This document shows, piece after piece, positions 25,342 through 34,109 of a stretch of DNA of 64,000 bases (its first letter is position 1; every line of letters starts with the position of its first letter). Origin of the DNA: a bacterium (GTDB lineage: Bacteria; UBP14; UBA6098; JAFGQG01); assembly GCA_016935765.1 (NCBI GenBank), contig JAFGQG010000066.1, forward strand, positions 1-64,000, written 5' to 3'. Position numbers and translations under genes: made by a program. Below the pieces are notes generated by a model. The model saw only the letters and a program-made list of their open reading frames with translations. It was not told where the DNA came from and made no database searches.

Positions 25342-27139
25342 GAGCAGAAAATCAGAAGGGGTTTTAACCGGCGGATTTTCTCAAGTTTTTATACAAAAAG
25401 TACAGGATGCTGTTAATTTTGAGGAGATTGTTAGCAGGTATACTTCATTACGAAGGAGGGGTTCACGGCTTTTAGGACTGTGCCCTTTTCATGCTGAGAA
25501 AACTCCCAGCTTTTCGGTTGATCCCGACCGTGGTCTGTTTTACTGTTTTGGCTGCGGCAAGGGGGGTAATATTTTTACATTTCTTATGGAAAAAGAATCT
25601 ATCAGTTTTCCAGAAGCTGTTGCGCAGTTAGCAAAGGAAGCTGGAATTCCAATCCCGCGCAGAGAAATTTCCTCATCTAAGGAACAGTACCTGGATGAAT
25701 TATATAAGGCTAACGAATTCGCTCTAAAACTCTTTAGGAGTTACTTAGATAAAGGTGTAGGAGAAAAAGCCAGGAAATACCTAAAAGAAAGGGGTTTATC
25801 TGATACAACAATAAAGGAATTCTATCTCGGTTACGTTCCACAAAGATGGGATAGTCTGTATTCAGCCGTTTCAAAAGCTGGTTTGAAATTAGACCCGTTT
25901 CTAAAGACTGGTTTACTTAGAAAAAAGGAATCGGGAGGGTGCTACGATAGCTACCGTGGCAGAATTATGTTCCCTATTTTGAATCCTTCAAAGAGAGTGG
26001 TAGCTTTTGCGGGAAGGGAATTCGATAAGCAAGAAGAGGGCGCTAAATATATTAATTCCCCTGAAAGCCCCATTTATCAAAAAAATAGGGTAGTCTATGG
26101 AATATGGTCAACGATGAACCACATCAGAAAGGATAAAAACGTTATACTTGTTGAGGGTTATACCGACCTTCTGGCTTTATGGCAGGCAGGTATAAAAAAC
26201 GTCACAGCTTCTTGTGGGACTGCATTTACTGAACAACAAGCAAATTTCATAAGAAGGTATTCAACTGATGCAATTATATTGTTTGATGGGGATGAAGCAG
26301 GATTGAACGCAACTATGAGAACAATACCGATCCTGCTTTCTGCAGGTATCAATGTGAAATGTTTGAGATTGCCTCCCGAAGAAGATCCTGCGTCTTTTAT
26401 AGCGAATGAGGGAGTAGAAAAGCTCAACGGGATACTGGAAACAGCTCCAGGCTGGTTCGAGCTCGTGTATGATATGACTTGCCAGAAGTATGAACCGACT
26501 AACCCCGACGATAAAGTGAGAATTGTATATGAACTAACGAAGTATTTTACAAGCATTAGCGACAACCTGAAACTCCGTGTTTATGTTCACAAGCTGAGTT
26601 CTAGCTTATTATTGCCTGAAGAATTGATTGTAAATGAAATTGAAAAGAAGAAGAAGAAATCGATTAGCCCTATGACAATTGAGGATTCCCAGGAAAAGTT
26701 TGCCTTCAATCAGCAACAGAAAAATGAACTTGAGTTTATCTCATTATTGATCCATGAAAATGCATATATAAAGAAACTTGATTTAAGGGAGTGCAGGGTA
26801 CTATTTATAAATTATCCGGGAATATTGATCAATATCGAAGACCTTTTCGGTGAAAGAGGTAAAATTGAGTTCTCAGACCTTTCAAATTCAATTATCGATT
26901 CAAAGGTTCGTGGTTTTATAACAGAGAAGATGTTCAAATTTAAGAATATGTCAACTGACGAATATTTCAAGGGTCTTATCAATAAATTATTTTCATTAAA
27001 ACTTAAAAGAGAAATTTCCAGACTCACCGAAAAACTAAGGATTGCGGAGAAGAATAGCGATAATAGCGAAGCGGCTGAGTTGAATAAACAGATCGTAAAC
27101 CTTCAGCAAAAACGGAGGGAATCCTTTAATGTTAATTGA
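25334..27139 (+). CDS. dnaG: DNA primase
   Basis: 601 residues with the three DnaG domains. The zinc finger has C50, H53, C71 and C74 (LCPFHAEKTPSF ... FYCFGCGKGG); the catalytic core follows, with YRGRIMFPI and the TOPRIM motif (VILVEGYTDLLALWQAG, then ILFDGDEAG) at about 275-335; the C-terminal helicase-binding region (about 440-601) is poorly conserved and ends in a coiled coil. It makes RNA primers for replication. The ATG lies within the ferredoxin stop region, immediately behind GAGGAGG, an unusually short spacing. The 3' end overlaps rpoD by 11 bp, so translation of the two is probably coupled. Confidence 0.95.
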   Translation: MNKSRKSEGVLTGGFSQVFIQKVQDAVNFEEIVSRYTSLRRRGSRLLGLCPFHAEKTPSFSVDPDRGLFYCFGCGKGGNIFTFLMEKESISFPEAVAQLAKEAGIPIPRREISSSKEQYLDELYKANEFALKLFRSYLDKGVGEKARKYLKERGLSDTTIKEFYLGYVPQRWDSLYSAVSKAGLKLDPFLKTGLLRKKESGGCYDSYRGRIMFPILNPSKRVVAFAGREFDKQEEGAKYINSPESPIYQKNRVVYGIWSTMNHIRKDKNVILVEGYTDLLALWQAGIKNVTASCGTAFTEQQANFIRRYSTDAIILFDGDEAGLNATMRTIPILLSAGINVKCLRLPPEEDPASFIANEGVEKLNGILETAPGWFELVYDMTCQKYEPTNPDDKVRIVYELTKYFTSISDNLKLRVYVHKLSSSLLLPEELIVNEIEKKKKKSISPMTIEDSQEKFAFNQQQKNELEFISLLIHENAYIKKLDLRECRVLFINYPGILINIEDLFGERGKIEFSDLSNSIIDSKVRGFITEKMFKFKNMSTDEYFKGLINKLFSLKLKREISRLTEKLRIAEKNSDNSEAAELNKQIVNLQQKRRESFNVN

Positions 27140-28781
27140 AGATAAAGATTCAGCATTCGAACACTTGCTTAACCTTGCTGGAGATAACAATAGCATTGAA
27201 ATTGAACGTGTTAAGGAATTCACAAGGCAATACAGTGGTATTATTAATTATAATGAAGCGCTTGCTTTTCTGAAAGCTTCGAGTGTAAACGTGATAACTC
27301 CGAGGAGAAGGGTATCGAAGAGCAGCGATCCTCTGAAGCTTTATTTAAATGATATCAAAGCAGCAAAAATATTGGACAGGACCGAGGAACATAAAATCGC
27401 TGTGGATATGTTCGAGGCGATCGCCAAGATAAAAGACTTGATACCTTTATCAACACTTACACTTGAGATGCTCATTTCATTCAGCAAGGGTTTTGTTGAT
27501 CAAAATGTTCGTTTAGGTGGGGAATTCGGGGAAGAATTCATGCTGGATCATATGGATGAGTCGGTTAAAGGGATAGTAGTTGAGCAGAGAAAACAAGTAC
27601 ACATGATTTTAGACAAAATAAGGGAGGATTTCAAGAAAATCATGGAGATTTCCTCACCGAACCAGACTTCTTTTGAGGAGACTGAAGCCCTTGAACTCAA
27701 ATATAAATACAGGGAGAATATCGAGATTGAATTAGATAAACTTGAGTTCTTTCTACCTTGCCTTGTAAGGTTTGTTACCCCGATCAAGGAGATATTGTTC
27801 ACTTATTATACTGTTATCAGCCAATCCTCCTCCATCCCGATATTAATAGACAGTCCAAATGAAGATACTGTGATTAATTTACTGGATGAAATGGATGAAG
27901 GAGATACGGATAAGGAGACATTTAAGGCATTTCATAAGACGGTCAAGAACCTTCTGGCTGATTCAAAAAATAGAGTGCAGGATTTGGAGAAGGCGAAGAG
28001 ACAACTAGAAATACTGTCACTGGTTCCGTTGAATGTATTAATAAATGAATATAAGAAGATTGATGAATACTGGGATGACTTTATAAGGGGTAGAAAGCAG
28101 TTAGTTGAGAGTAATATTAAGCTTGTGGTAAGAATTGCGAAAAATTTCGTTGGGATGGGTGTTGAATTTTTAGACCTGATACAGGAGGGGAACAAGGGTC
28201 TCGTTGAGGCGGTGGAAAGGTTTGATCCGCAACGCGGTTTCAGATTCGGAAGTTACGCGGTGTGGTGGATCAGGCAGGCAATCAGAGAGTTGATCTCAGG
28301 GAAGTCAAGGACTATCAGGATCCCGAAGCACCAGGCTAACTTAATAAACAAGGTCGTTGCAGAGAAAAAACGGCTTACACAAGAACTTGGAAGGGTACCT
28401 TCTCTGGAAAAAATTGCGCAATCAATGGAGCTTTCTAAAAAACAATTAAAGGAGTTAAGGGGAGCAATGTTAACCAAGACTTCACTGGATAGAAATTTAG
28501 GCGGTTCAGAGGGTTTTTCTTTAATTGATGTAATTGAAGATGAAGGCGCTGAGGAAACTTTGAGAAGTGTAAATAAATACTTACTTCAAAAGGAAATAAA
28601 TAAAGCTCTGGAAAAGCTTCCACCTCAGGAAAAACAAATAATTATCCTGAGGTATGGTCTGCTTGACGGCAAAGCCAGAACACTTGCGGAAATCGGTAAG
28701 ATTATGGGCGTGTCGCGAGAAAGAATTCGCCAAATTGAATCCAATGCACTCCAGAGATTGAGATCGCCGTTACTTAGATAA
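27129..28781 (+). CDS. rpoD: Primary RNA polymerase sigma factor
   Basis: 550 residues. Region 1.2 starts at SDPLKLYLNDIKAAKIL (about 60); a long non-conserved region (about 95-330) follows; regions 2.1-2.4 contain NIKLVVRIAKNFVGMGVEFLDLIQEGN and FGSYAVWWIRQAI; region 3 (about 395-460) and region 4 (LPPQEKQIIILRYGL ... SRERIRQIESNALQRLR) complete it. The region 2.4 and 4.2 motifs are those of sigma-70 group 1, consistent with the TTGACA/TATAAT promoters seen in this window. It is co-transcribed with dnaG, a widely conserved linkage; the companion rpsU gene of Escherichia coli is replaced here by a ferredoxin. GGAGGGA precedes the ATG within dnaG. Confidence 0.95.
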   Translation: MLIEDKDSAFEHLLNLAGDNNSIEIERVKEFTRQYSGIINYNEALAFLKASSVNVITPRRRVSKSSDPLKLYLNDIKAAKILDRTEEHKIAVDMFEAIAKIKDLIPLSTLTLEMLISFSKGFVDQNVRLGGEFGEEFMLDHMDESVKGIVVEQRKQVHMILDKIREDFKKIMEISSPNQTSFEETEALELKYKYRENIEIELDKLEFFLPCLVRFVTPIKEILFTYYTVISQSSSIPILIDSPNEDTVINLLDEMDEGDTDKETFKAFHKTVKNLLADSKNRVQDLEKAKRQLEILSLVPLNVLINEYKKIDEYWDDFIRGRKQLVESNIKLVVRIAKNFVGMGVEFLDLIQEGNKGLVEAVERFDPQRGFRFGSYAVWWIRQAIRELISGKSRTIRIPKHQANLINKVVAEKKRLTQELGRVPSLEKIAQSMELSKKQLKELRGAMLTKTSLDRNLGGSEGFSLIDVIEDEGAEETLRSVNKYLLQKEINKALEKLPPQEKQIIILRYGLLDGKARTLAEIGKIMGVSRERIRQIESNALQRLRSPLLR

Positions 28782-28795
28782 AAGAGAGGATGGAT

Positions 28796-29077
28796 ATGAT
28801 ATTGAAGAGAAAATCAAAAGCCGGGAGATTGAGCAAAGGTGACATCTTTGTTGAAATAGCACCTAGCAAAAAAGGTGATGGTATTAAGTTGGATATTCAA
28901 AGTTCACAAAAAAAACTCTATGGCAAAGCAATTGAAAAAACTATAAAAGGTATAATAAGAGAATTTGATATCAAGGACGCTCTGATTTCAGTTACTGATG
29001 ATGGCGCTTTGGATTTTGTTGTGAGAGCGCGAACCGAAGCCGCAATTTTAGAGGCGATGGGGGTAAACCAGAAATGA
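28796..29077 (+). CDS. citD: Citrate lyase acyl carrier protein homologue (CitD-like)
   Basis: 93 residues matching CitD along its length: KAGRLSKGDIFVEIAP at the N-terminus, LDIQSSQKKLYGKAIEKTI in the middle and a VTDDGALDFVVRARTEAAI end. CitD carries the phosphoribosyl-dephospho-CoA cofactor of citrate lyase on Ser14 (AGTLESSD in Klebsiella). Here the aligned residue is Lys14 and the only nearby serine is Ser13, so cofactor attachment is uncertain. I start at the ATG at 28796, six bases after GAGAGG; the ATG at 28790 touches that site. It follows rpoD after 14 bp and overlaps the CitE-like gene by 4 bp (ATGA). No citF, citC, citG or citX is in the window. Confidence 0.85.
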   Translation: MILKRKSKAGRLSKGDIFVEIAPSKKGDGIKLDIQSSQKKLYGKAIEKTIKGIIREFDIKDALISVTDDGALDFVVRARTEAAILEAMGVNQK

Positions 29078-29943
29078 AAAATAGAATTAGACGATCTAGA
29101 TTGTATTTACCGGGAAATAATCCAAATCTTATGGAGAACGCGTTTCTGTTCGGAGCTGATTGTTTGATACTGGACCTTGAGGATTCAGTGCCATTGGCTG
29201 AGAAACTTAGCGCGCGAGTCCTTGTGAAATACGCTTTAAAGTATTTGAATTTCGGTTCATCTGAGAAGATAGTGCGCATAAATCCTCTGGAGTCCCCCTT
29301 TGGTAAATTTGACCTTGAAATGATAATACCAATGGAGCCGGATACGATATTGATACCAAAACGCAACTTGAAGGAAGATGTTATCAACGTTGATGAAATT
29401 ATCCAGGAAATACGAAGTAGATATGGAATTAAAAAGGAGATTTTCTTGATGCCATTAATTGAAACTGCGAAAGGGATATGGCATTCTTATGATATTGCTA
29501 TGGCGTCCCCAAATGTATGCGCTTTATGTTTCGGAGCGGAAGATTTTACTGCGGATATTGGAGCGGAAAGGACCCGGGAAGGACATGAATCGTTTGTTGC
29601 AAGGTCGATGATAGTTCTCGGCGCTAAAGCTGCCGGTGTCCAGGCAATAGACACAGTATGGTCAGATATCCAGGATGAAGAAGGTTTGGTGGCTAGCGCT
29701 AAGGAGGCAAAAATGATGGGTTTCGAAGGAAAAGGGATCATCCATCCTGCTCAAATCGAACCAGTTAACAGAGTGTTCACACCATCACAAGAAGAAATAG
29801 AATACGCTCATCAGGTTTTAAAAGCGATTGAAGAAGCAAAGAAAAAGGGTCTAGCGGTTGCTTCGGTAGGGAGGAAGATGATCGATCCACCTGTTGTTGA
29901 AAGAGCTAAACGAGTATTAAACCTTGCGAAAATAACTACATAA
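29074..29943 (+). CDS. CitE-like HpcH/HpaI-family lyase
   Basis: 289 residues of the CitE branch of the HpcH/HpaI aldolase family. It opens with RRSRLYLPGNNPNLMENA, then GADCLILDLEDSVPLAEK (metal and acyl-CoA binding), VRINPLESPFG, LMPLIETAKGI, CFGAEDFTADIGAER and ends with KGIIHPAQIEPVNRVF, as in citryl-CoA lyase beta subunits and related malyl-CoA/methylmalyl-CoA lyases. Coupling to a CitD gene by an ATGA overlap suggests it works on a citryl-ACP-like thioester. Lacking the alpha (transferase) subunit nearby, it could alternatively be a stand-alone acyl-CoA lyase. It lies between rpoD-citD and glyA on the plus strand. Confidence 0.8.
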   Translation: MKNRIRRSRLYLPGNNPNLMENAFLFGADCLILDLEDSVPLAEKLSARVLVKYALKYLNFGSSEKIVRINPLESPFGKFDLEMIIPMEPDTILIPKRNLKEDVINVDEIIQEIRSRYGIKKEIFLMPLIETAKGIWHSYDIAMASPNVCALCFGAEDFTADIGAERTREGHESFVARSMIVLGAKAAGVQAIDTVWSDIQDEEGLVASAKEAKMMGFEGKGIIHPAQIEPVNRVFTPSQEEIEYAHQVLKAIEEAKKKGLAVASVGRKMIDPPVVERAKRVLNLAKITT

Positions 29944-29984
29944 GAGTATTTTATGATTGATAGCATTTAAAAAGGAGACCAAAT

Positions 29985-31253
29985 ATGCCAAACGTAAATG
30001 AACATTTAAAGGAAACTGATCCTGAGGTTTATAATGCGATTCAACTTGAAACTCACAGGCAGTTTGATGGTTTGGAATTGATTGCTTCAGAGAATTATCC
30101 ATCGGAATCAGTGCTCGAAGCATGCGGTTCTGTCATGACAAATAAATATGCGGAAGGATACCCCGGTAAAAGATATTATGGAGGATGTGAATATGTTGAC
30201 ATAGCTGAAAACCTCGCCCGGGACAGAGCGAAAGAACTTTTTGGATGTGACCATGTAAATGTTCAGCCCCATTCCGGGTCACAGGCAAATATGGCAGTTT
30301 ATATGTCTGAATTAGAACCCGGTGACACATTCATGGGATTGAATCTTTCGCACGGTGGACATCTGACACACGGTCATAAAGTAAATTTTTCAGGCATACT
30401 GTATAATGTGGTTCATTATGGCGTTCAACAGGAAACGGAAGTTGTAGATTACGACGAGGTTCTTAAATTAGCAAGGGAGCATAAGCCCAAATTGATAATG
30501 ACTGGAGCAAGCGCGTATCCCCGGACTATTCATTTTGACCGGTTCAAGGATATAGCTGATCAAGTTGGCGCGAAATTAGTGGCTGACATAGCCCATATTG
30601 CGGGTTTAGTTGCGGCGGGTCTGCACCCTTCACCGATACCATACGCTGATTATGTTACATCTACAACTCATAAAACACTGCGAGGTCCAAGATCAGGAAT
30701 GATCATGTGTAAAGAGGAATACGCGAAGAAACTGGATAAGACCGTAATGCCGGGAATGCAGGGGGGACCATTGATGCATATTATTGCGGCTAAAGCAGTT
30801 GCATTCGGCGAGGCATTAAAACCTGATTTCAAGGATTATCAAAGCCGTATAATAAAAAATGCTCAGGCGATGGCGGACGAATTTCTAAAGCTTGGATTGA
30901 AACTGGTATCCAATGGGACCGATAATCATCTCATACTGGTAAACCTTATGGATACTGGATTTACAGGGAAACAGATAGAAGAAGCTCTTGATCAAGCAAG
31001 AATCACGGTAAATAAAAATACCATACCTTTTGATCCTCAAAAACCATTTATTACAAGCGGTATCAGAATTGGCACGCCAGCCATAACCACCAGAGGAATG
31101 GGTGAGTCGCAAATGCGCCAGATAGCGAATTGGATAGTCAAAGTCATTCAAAATTTCGGTGATGAAAAAGTGTACAGGGAGATTGGCGAGGATGTAACCC
31201 AGATGTGCAGACAATTTCCAATATATGAAGATAGACTGGATACAATAGACTAG
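29985..31253 (+). CDS. glyA: Serine hydroxymethyltransferase
   Basis: 422 residues, the usual length. [18 protein letters not shown] and [17 protein letters not shown] open the enzyme; the pyridoxal-phosphate lysine is Lys230 in [14 protein letters not shown]; the C-terminal [12 protein letters not shown] is also intact. It interconverts serine and glycine with transfer of the one-carbon unit to tetrahydrofolate, feeding the methylene-THF used by the reductase at the start of the window. AAAGGAG lies six bases before the ATG. It stands 41 bp after the CitE-like gene, probably in the same transcript. Confidence 0.96.
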   Translation: MPNVNEHLKETDPEVYNAIQLETHRQFDGLELIASENYPSESVLEACGSVMTNKYAEGYPGKRYYGGCEYVDIAENLARDRAKELFGCDHVNVQPHSGSQANMAVYMSELEPGDTFMGLNLSHGGHLTHGHKVNFSGILYNVVHYGVQQETEVVDYDEVLKLAREHKPKLIMTGASAYPRTIHFDRFKDIADQVGAKLVADIAHIAGLVAAGLHPSPIPYADYVTSTTHKTLRGPRSGMIMCKEEYAKKLDKTVMPGMQGGPLMHIIAAKAVAFGEALKPDFKDYQSRIIKNAQAMADEFLKLGLKLVSNGTDNHLILVNLMDTGFTGKQIEEALDQARITVNKNTIPFDPQKPFITSGIRIGTPAITTRGMGESQMRQIANWIVKVIQNFGDEKVYREIGEDVTQMCRQFPIYEDRLDTID

Positions 31254-31295
31254 ATTCCCAATTAGTCAAGTCCGAATGAAAGGATTGAGATCGAA

Positions 31296-31802
31296 TTGTT
31301 CTCGAAAAAGAAATCCAAAATCTTTGAATACCCTACCGTTCTGAAAGATATCCAGAGGATACTAATTATATTACCGTACAATGCAAAAATTGATGATTTC
31401 AATTTCATAGAGAGTTCTGATTTTTCTCAACAGTTATTATTAATGAAATTCGTTTTTTTATTAAAAGGCAATGGGGATCAGAACTCAGGGGAACTGAACA
31501 TAGACAAGATTACAGTCACAAAAACCGATTTTAATCCTTTCCATAGACCCAAAAACCGATTATTGAAGTCGATAAGGGACATGGAATTTGATGTTTCCGT
31601 TGATTTAAATTCAAAAATGCATTTACCATTCGCCTTTATTCCCTATAAATGCGAGATTCCAATCAGAATTAGTTTTTCGCGTGAAGGGACTGATTTATAC
31701 AATAATCTGAAATTAATAGTTAAAGAAGACTTGACAATTGAAGAAAAAATTAGATTTTTATTTAGCTTTCTTAATGAATTTAGGAAAAGTAGTAAAAATT
31801 GA
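31296..31802 (+). CDS. Hypothetical protein resembling DUF6913 (TTG start)
   Basis: 168 residues, starting at a TTG (31296) with AAGGA about 15 bases and GAGAT about 6 bases upstream. No signal peptide or membrane segment. An IQRILIILPYN strand, a middle VTKTDFNPFHRP segment, then FDVSVDLNSKMHLPFAFIPY followed by CEIPIRISFSREG give a Rossmann-like alternation resembling half of a GT9-type glycosyltransferase, the pattern seen in the Bacteroidetes DUF6913 family. That family has no established function. It lies between glyA and ugd with the same orientation, so it may belong to either neighbour's transcript. Confidence 0.6.
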   Translation: MFSKKKSKIFEYPTVLKDIQRILIILPYNAKIDDFNFIESSDFSQQLLLMKFVFLLKGNGDQNSGELNIDKITVTKTDFNPFHRPKNRLLKSIRDMEFDVSVDLNSKMHLPFAFIPYKCEIPIRISFSREGTDLYNNLKLIVKEDLTIEEKIRFLFSFLNEFRKSSKN

Positions 31803-31823
31803 ACATAAACTTTGTGAGGTAAA

Positions 31824-33134
31824 ATGAAAGTAGGAATAATTGGTACAGGATACGTAGGTTTGGTGGCAGGTGTTTGTTTCGCTGATAAAGGAAACCATGT
31901 AATATGTGTAGATAATGTTCAAGAAAAGATCGAATCTTTAAGAAACGCTAAAGTTCCCTTTTATGAGCCTGGAGTGAATGAGTTACTCAGCAAAAATATT
32001 GAGCGGGGCACGTTAGAATTCTCTATGGATATAAAATATGCCGTTCAAAATTCGGATGTAATCTTCATAGCTGTTGGTACCCCTTCCAGGGAGGATGGTT
32101 CTCCGGAATTGAAATATGTACTGGCTGTTGCGAACCAAATAGGTGAATCCCTTAACGGATACAAGATAATTATTAACAAGAGTACCGCGCCTGTTGGCAC
32201 ACTTGATAAGATCAGAGCCACTATAAAGGAAAAAACCACCCACAATTTCGATGTAGCTTCAAATCCAGAGTGGCTTGAAGAAGGAAGAGCACTGGATACT
32301 TTCATATATTCATCAAGAGTAGTGATCGGCACTGATAATCAGGAAGTTGCCGAGACTCTTAGCAAGTTATACGAACCTTTTGTCGATGATCAAAGACCGA
32401 TTATAGTTATGTCGATAAGATCTGCTGAGATGACAAAATATGTGGCAAATACTTTCTTAGCGGTAAAACTATCTTTCATAAATGAAATGGCTAATTTATC
32501 TGAGCTTCTTGGTGCAAATATTGATTCAGTCAGGAAGGGGATCGGATTTGATCCGAGAATAGGCAATCTTTACTTAGCTCCCGGAATTGGTTATGGCGGT
32601 TCTTGTCTTCCCAAAGATGTAAAAGGGATCATCCACACAGCACAAATGAAAGGTTACAATCTTGAATTGACCAATGCGGTACACCAGGTGAACGAACTGC
32701 AAAAATTGATGCTCTTCAAAAAAATCCATGAATATTATAGTGGTGATCTAAGAGATAAAAAAATCGCTGTTTGGGGTCTGTCATTTAAGCCTGAAACAGA
32801 TGATATGCGTGAAGCCCCTTCAATTGCTTACATTAATGAATTTCTTAATTATGACGTTGAGATAAAAGCGTATGATCCTGAAGCTGCTGAAAACGCGAAA
32901 CAAATATTTGGCGATTCCATTGAATACTTCCCTGATAAATATCAAGCAGTTCAGGATGCTGATGTATTAGTTATTTCTACCGAATGGAAAGAATTTAAAG
33001 AAGCTGATCTGGACAAAGTCAAGCAAATGATGAAAAAACCACTTATCTTTGATGGCAGAAATCTTTTCGCCCCACAAAAAATGAGAGATATGGGGTTCGA
33101 ATATTTTTGCATTGGGTATAGAGAGAATGGATAA
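31824..33134 (+). CDS. UDP-glucose 6-dehydrogenase family protein
   Basis: 436 residues. The N-terminal NAD-binding domain begins GIIGTGYVGLVAGVCFADKG; the central helical dimer domain has the GVGFDPRIG-type segment; the catalytic cysteine is Cys261 in GGSCLPKDVKG; the C-terminal UDP-sugar domain has AVWGLSFKPETDDMREAPS. This family oxidises the C6 alcohol of UDP-glucose (or GDP-mannose or UDP-GlcNAc/ManNAc) to the uronate in two NAD-dependent steps for envelope polysaccharides. The nucleotide sugar is not certain from sequence; UDP-glucose is most usual for a protein with this motif set. GAGGT precedes the ATG. It opens a four-gene envelope-sugar cluster. Confidence 0.9.
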   Translation: MKVGIIGTGYVGLVAGVCFADKGNHVICVDNVQEKIESLRNAKVPFYEPGVNELLSKNIERGTLEFSMDIKYAVQNSDVIFIAVGTPSREDGSPELKYVLAVANQIGESLNGYKIIINKSTAPVGTLDKIRATIKEKTTHNFDVASNPEWLEEGRALDTFIYSSRVVIGTDNQEVAETLSKLYEPFVDDQRPIIVMSIRSAEMTKYVANTFLAVKLSFINEMANLSELLGANIDSVRKGIGFDPRIGNLYLAPGIGYGGSCLPKDVKGIIHTAQMKGYNLELTNAVHQVNELQKLMLFKKIHEYYSGDLRDKKIAVWGLSFKPETDDMREAPSIAYINEFLNYDVEIKAYDPEAAENAKQIFGDSIEYFPDKYQAVQDADVLVISTEWKEFKEADLDKVKQMMKKPLIFDGRNLFAPQKMRDMGFEYFCIGYRENG

Positions 33135-33229
33135 GGACGGCTTTGCAGGAGAGATAGGACATAAGTATTGGATTGGTTGTTGTTAAATCAACGGCATTAA
33201 CCGATTATTGATTATAGAATTCCTGAAGA

Positions 33230-34096
33230 ATGAAATTAAAGCAAATACTTAAATTACTTAGAGTCCATCAGTGGAGTAAAAACCTGTTAGTATTTGCGGG
33301 GATTATTTTTGCCAAACACTTGTTCATAATTGATGAATTGGTTATGGTTATCCTTAGCTTTTTCTGTTTTTGCGTTGTGGCGAGCAGCGTTTATGTTTTC
33401 AACGATTTGGTTGATATAAAATATGATAAGAACCATCCTGTAAAAAGGGAGAGACCTCTTGCTTCAGGAAAAATATCAAGGGCTACTGCGATTTTTTTGT
33501 TTATATTCTTATTGGCAGTAGGAGTGGTCACTTCATTTTTTATTAGCCTGAATTTCGGTTTGTTGATAATATTGTATGTTGTGATTCACTATTCTTACTC
33601 ATTATGGCTAAAGAACATAGTAATTCTCGATATACTGTCTGTCGCAAGTGGGTATGTCATCAGGGCTGTGGCTGGAGCGTTAGTCATTGATGTTGAAATA
33701 TCATCCTGGCTGTTGGTTTGCAGCGCTTTATTAGCTCTCCTGCTTGTACTGGGGAAGCGCAGACAAGAACTTGTCGGTTTAAAGAAAGGAAATGTCACTA
33801 GACCAATACTTGATAATTATTCCCTCAGTTTCGTTGACCAGATGATCAATGCAGTTGCAGCTTCCGTCATTACAGCTTATTTTCTATATAGTTTTTCCGA
33901 TGTTACGGTTAGTAAAATGGGCACTAAGAACATTGGTTTAACCACGATATTTGTTCTTTATGGCATATTCAGGTACTTATTTTTAATCCATCATAAGGGA
34001 TTAGGTGAAGCTCCGGAAAAAATTGCTTTGACAGACGCTCCTTTTTTAATTAATTTAGCACTATGGATAATTAGTGTTCTAATAATAGTGTATTAA
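33230..34096 (+). CDS. UbiA-type polyprenyl-phosphate phosphoribosyltransferase
   Basis: 288 residues, eight to nine membrane segments. The N-terminus RVHQWSKNLLVFAGI and the catalytic FNDLVDIKYDKNHPVKRERPLASG (NDxxDxxxD plus HPxKRxRP) match decaprenyl-phosphate 5-phosphoribosyltransferase rather than quinone prenyltransferases. It would transfer phosphoribose from PRPP to a polyprenyl phosphate at the inner membrane, the first step to decaprenyl-phosphoryl-arabinose or a ribosylated lipid carrier. The partner DprE1/E2 epimerase is not in the window. The start has a poor GAAG site. It lies 95 bp after ugd, and the DUF362 gene follows after 13 bp. Confidence 0.85.
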   Translation: MKLKQILKLLRVHQWSKNLLVFAGIIFAKHLFIIDELVMVILSFFCFCVVASSVYVFNDLVDIKYDKNHPVKRERPLASGKISRATAIFLFIFLLAVGVVTSFFISLNFGLLIILYVVIHYSYSLWLKNIVILDILSVASGYVIRAVAGALVIDVEISSWLLVCSALLALLLVLGKRRQELVGLKKGNVTRPILDNYSLSFVDQMINAVAASVITAYFLYSFSDVTVSKMGTKNIGLTTIFVLYGIFRYLFLIHHKGLGEAPEKIALTDAPFLINLALWIISVLIIVY

Positions 34097-34109
34097 ACAG
34101 GAAATAATT

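Noticed and set aside
29944-29984. A riboswitch ahead of glyA
   Set aside because: The gap is only 41 bases, too short for a known glycine, SAM or folate riboswitch.
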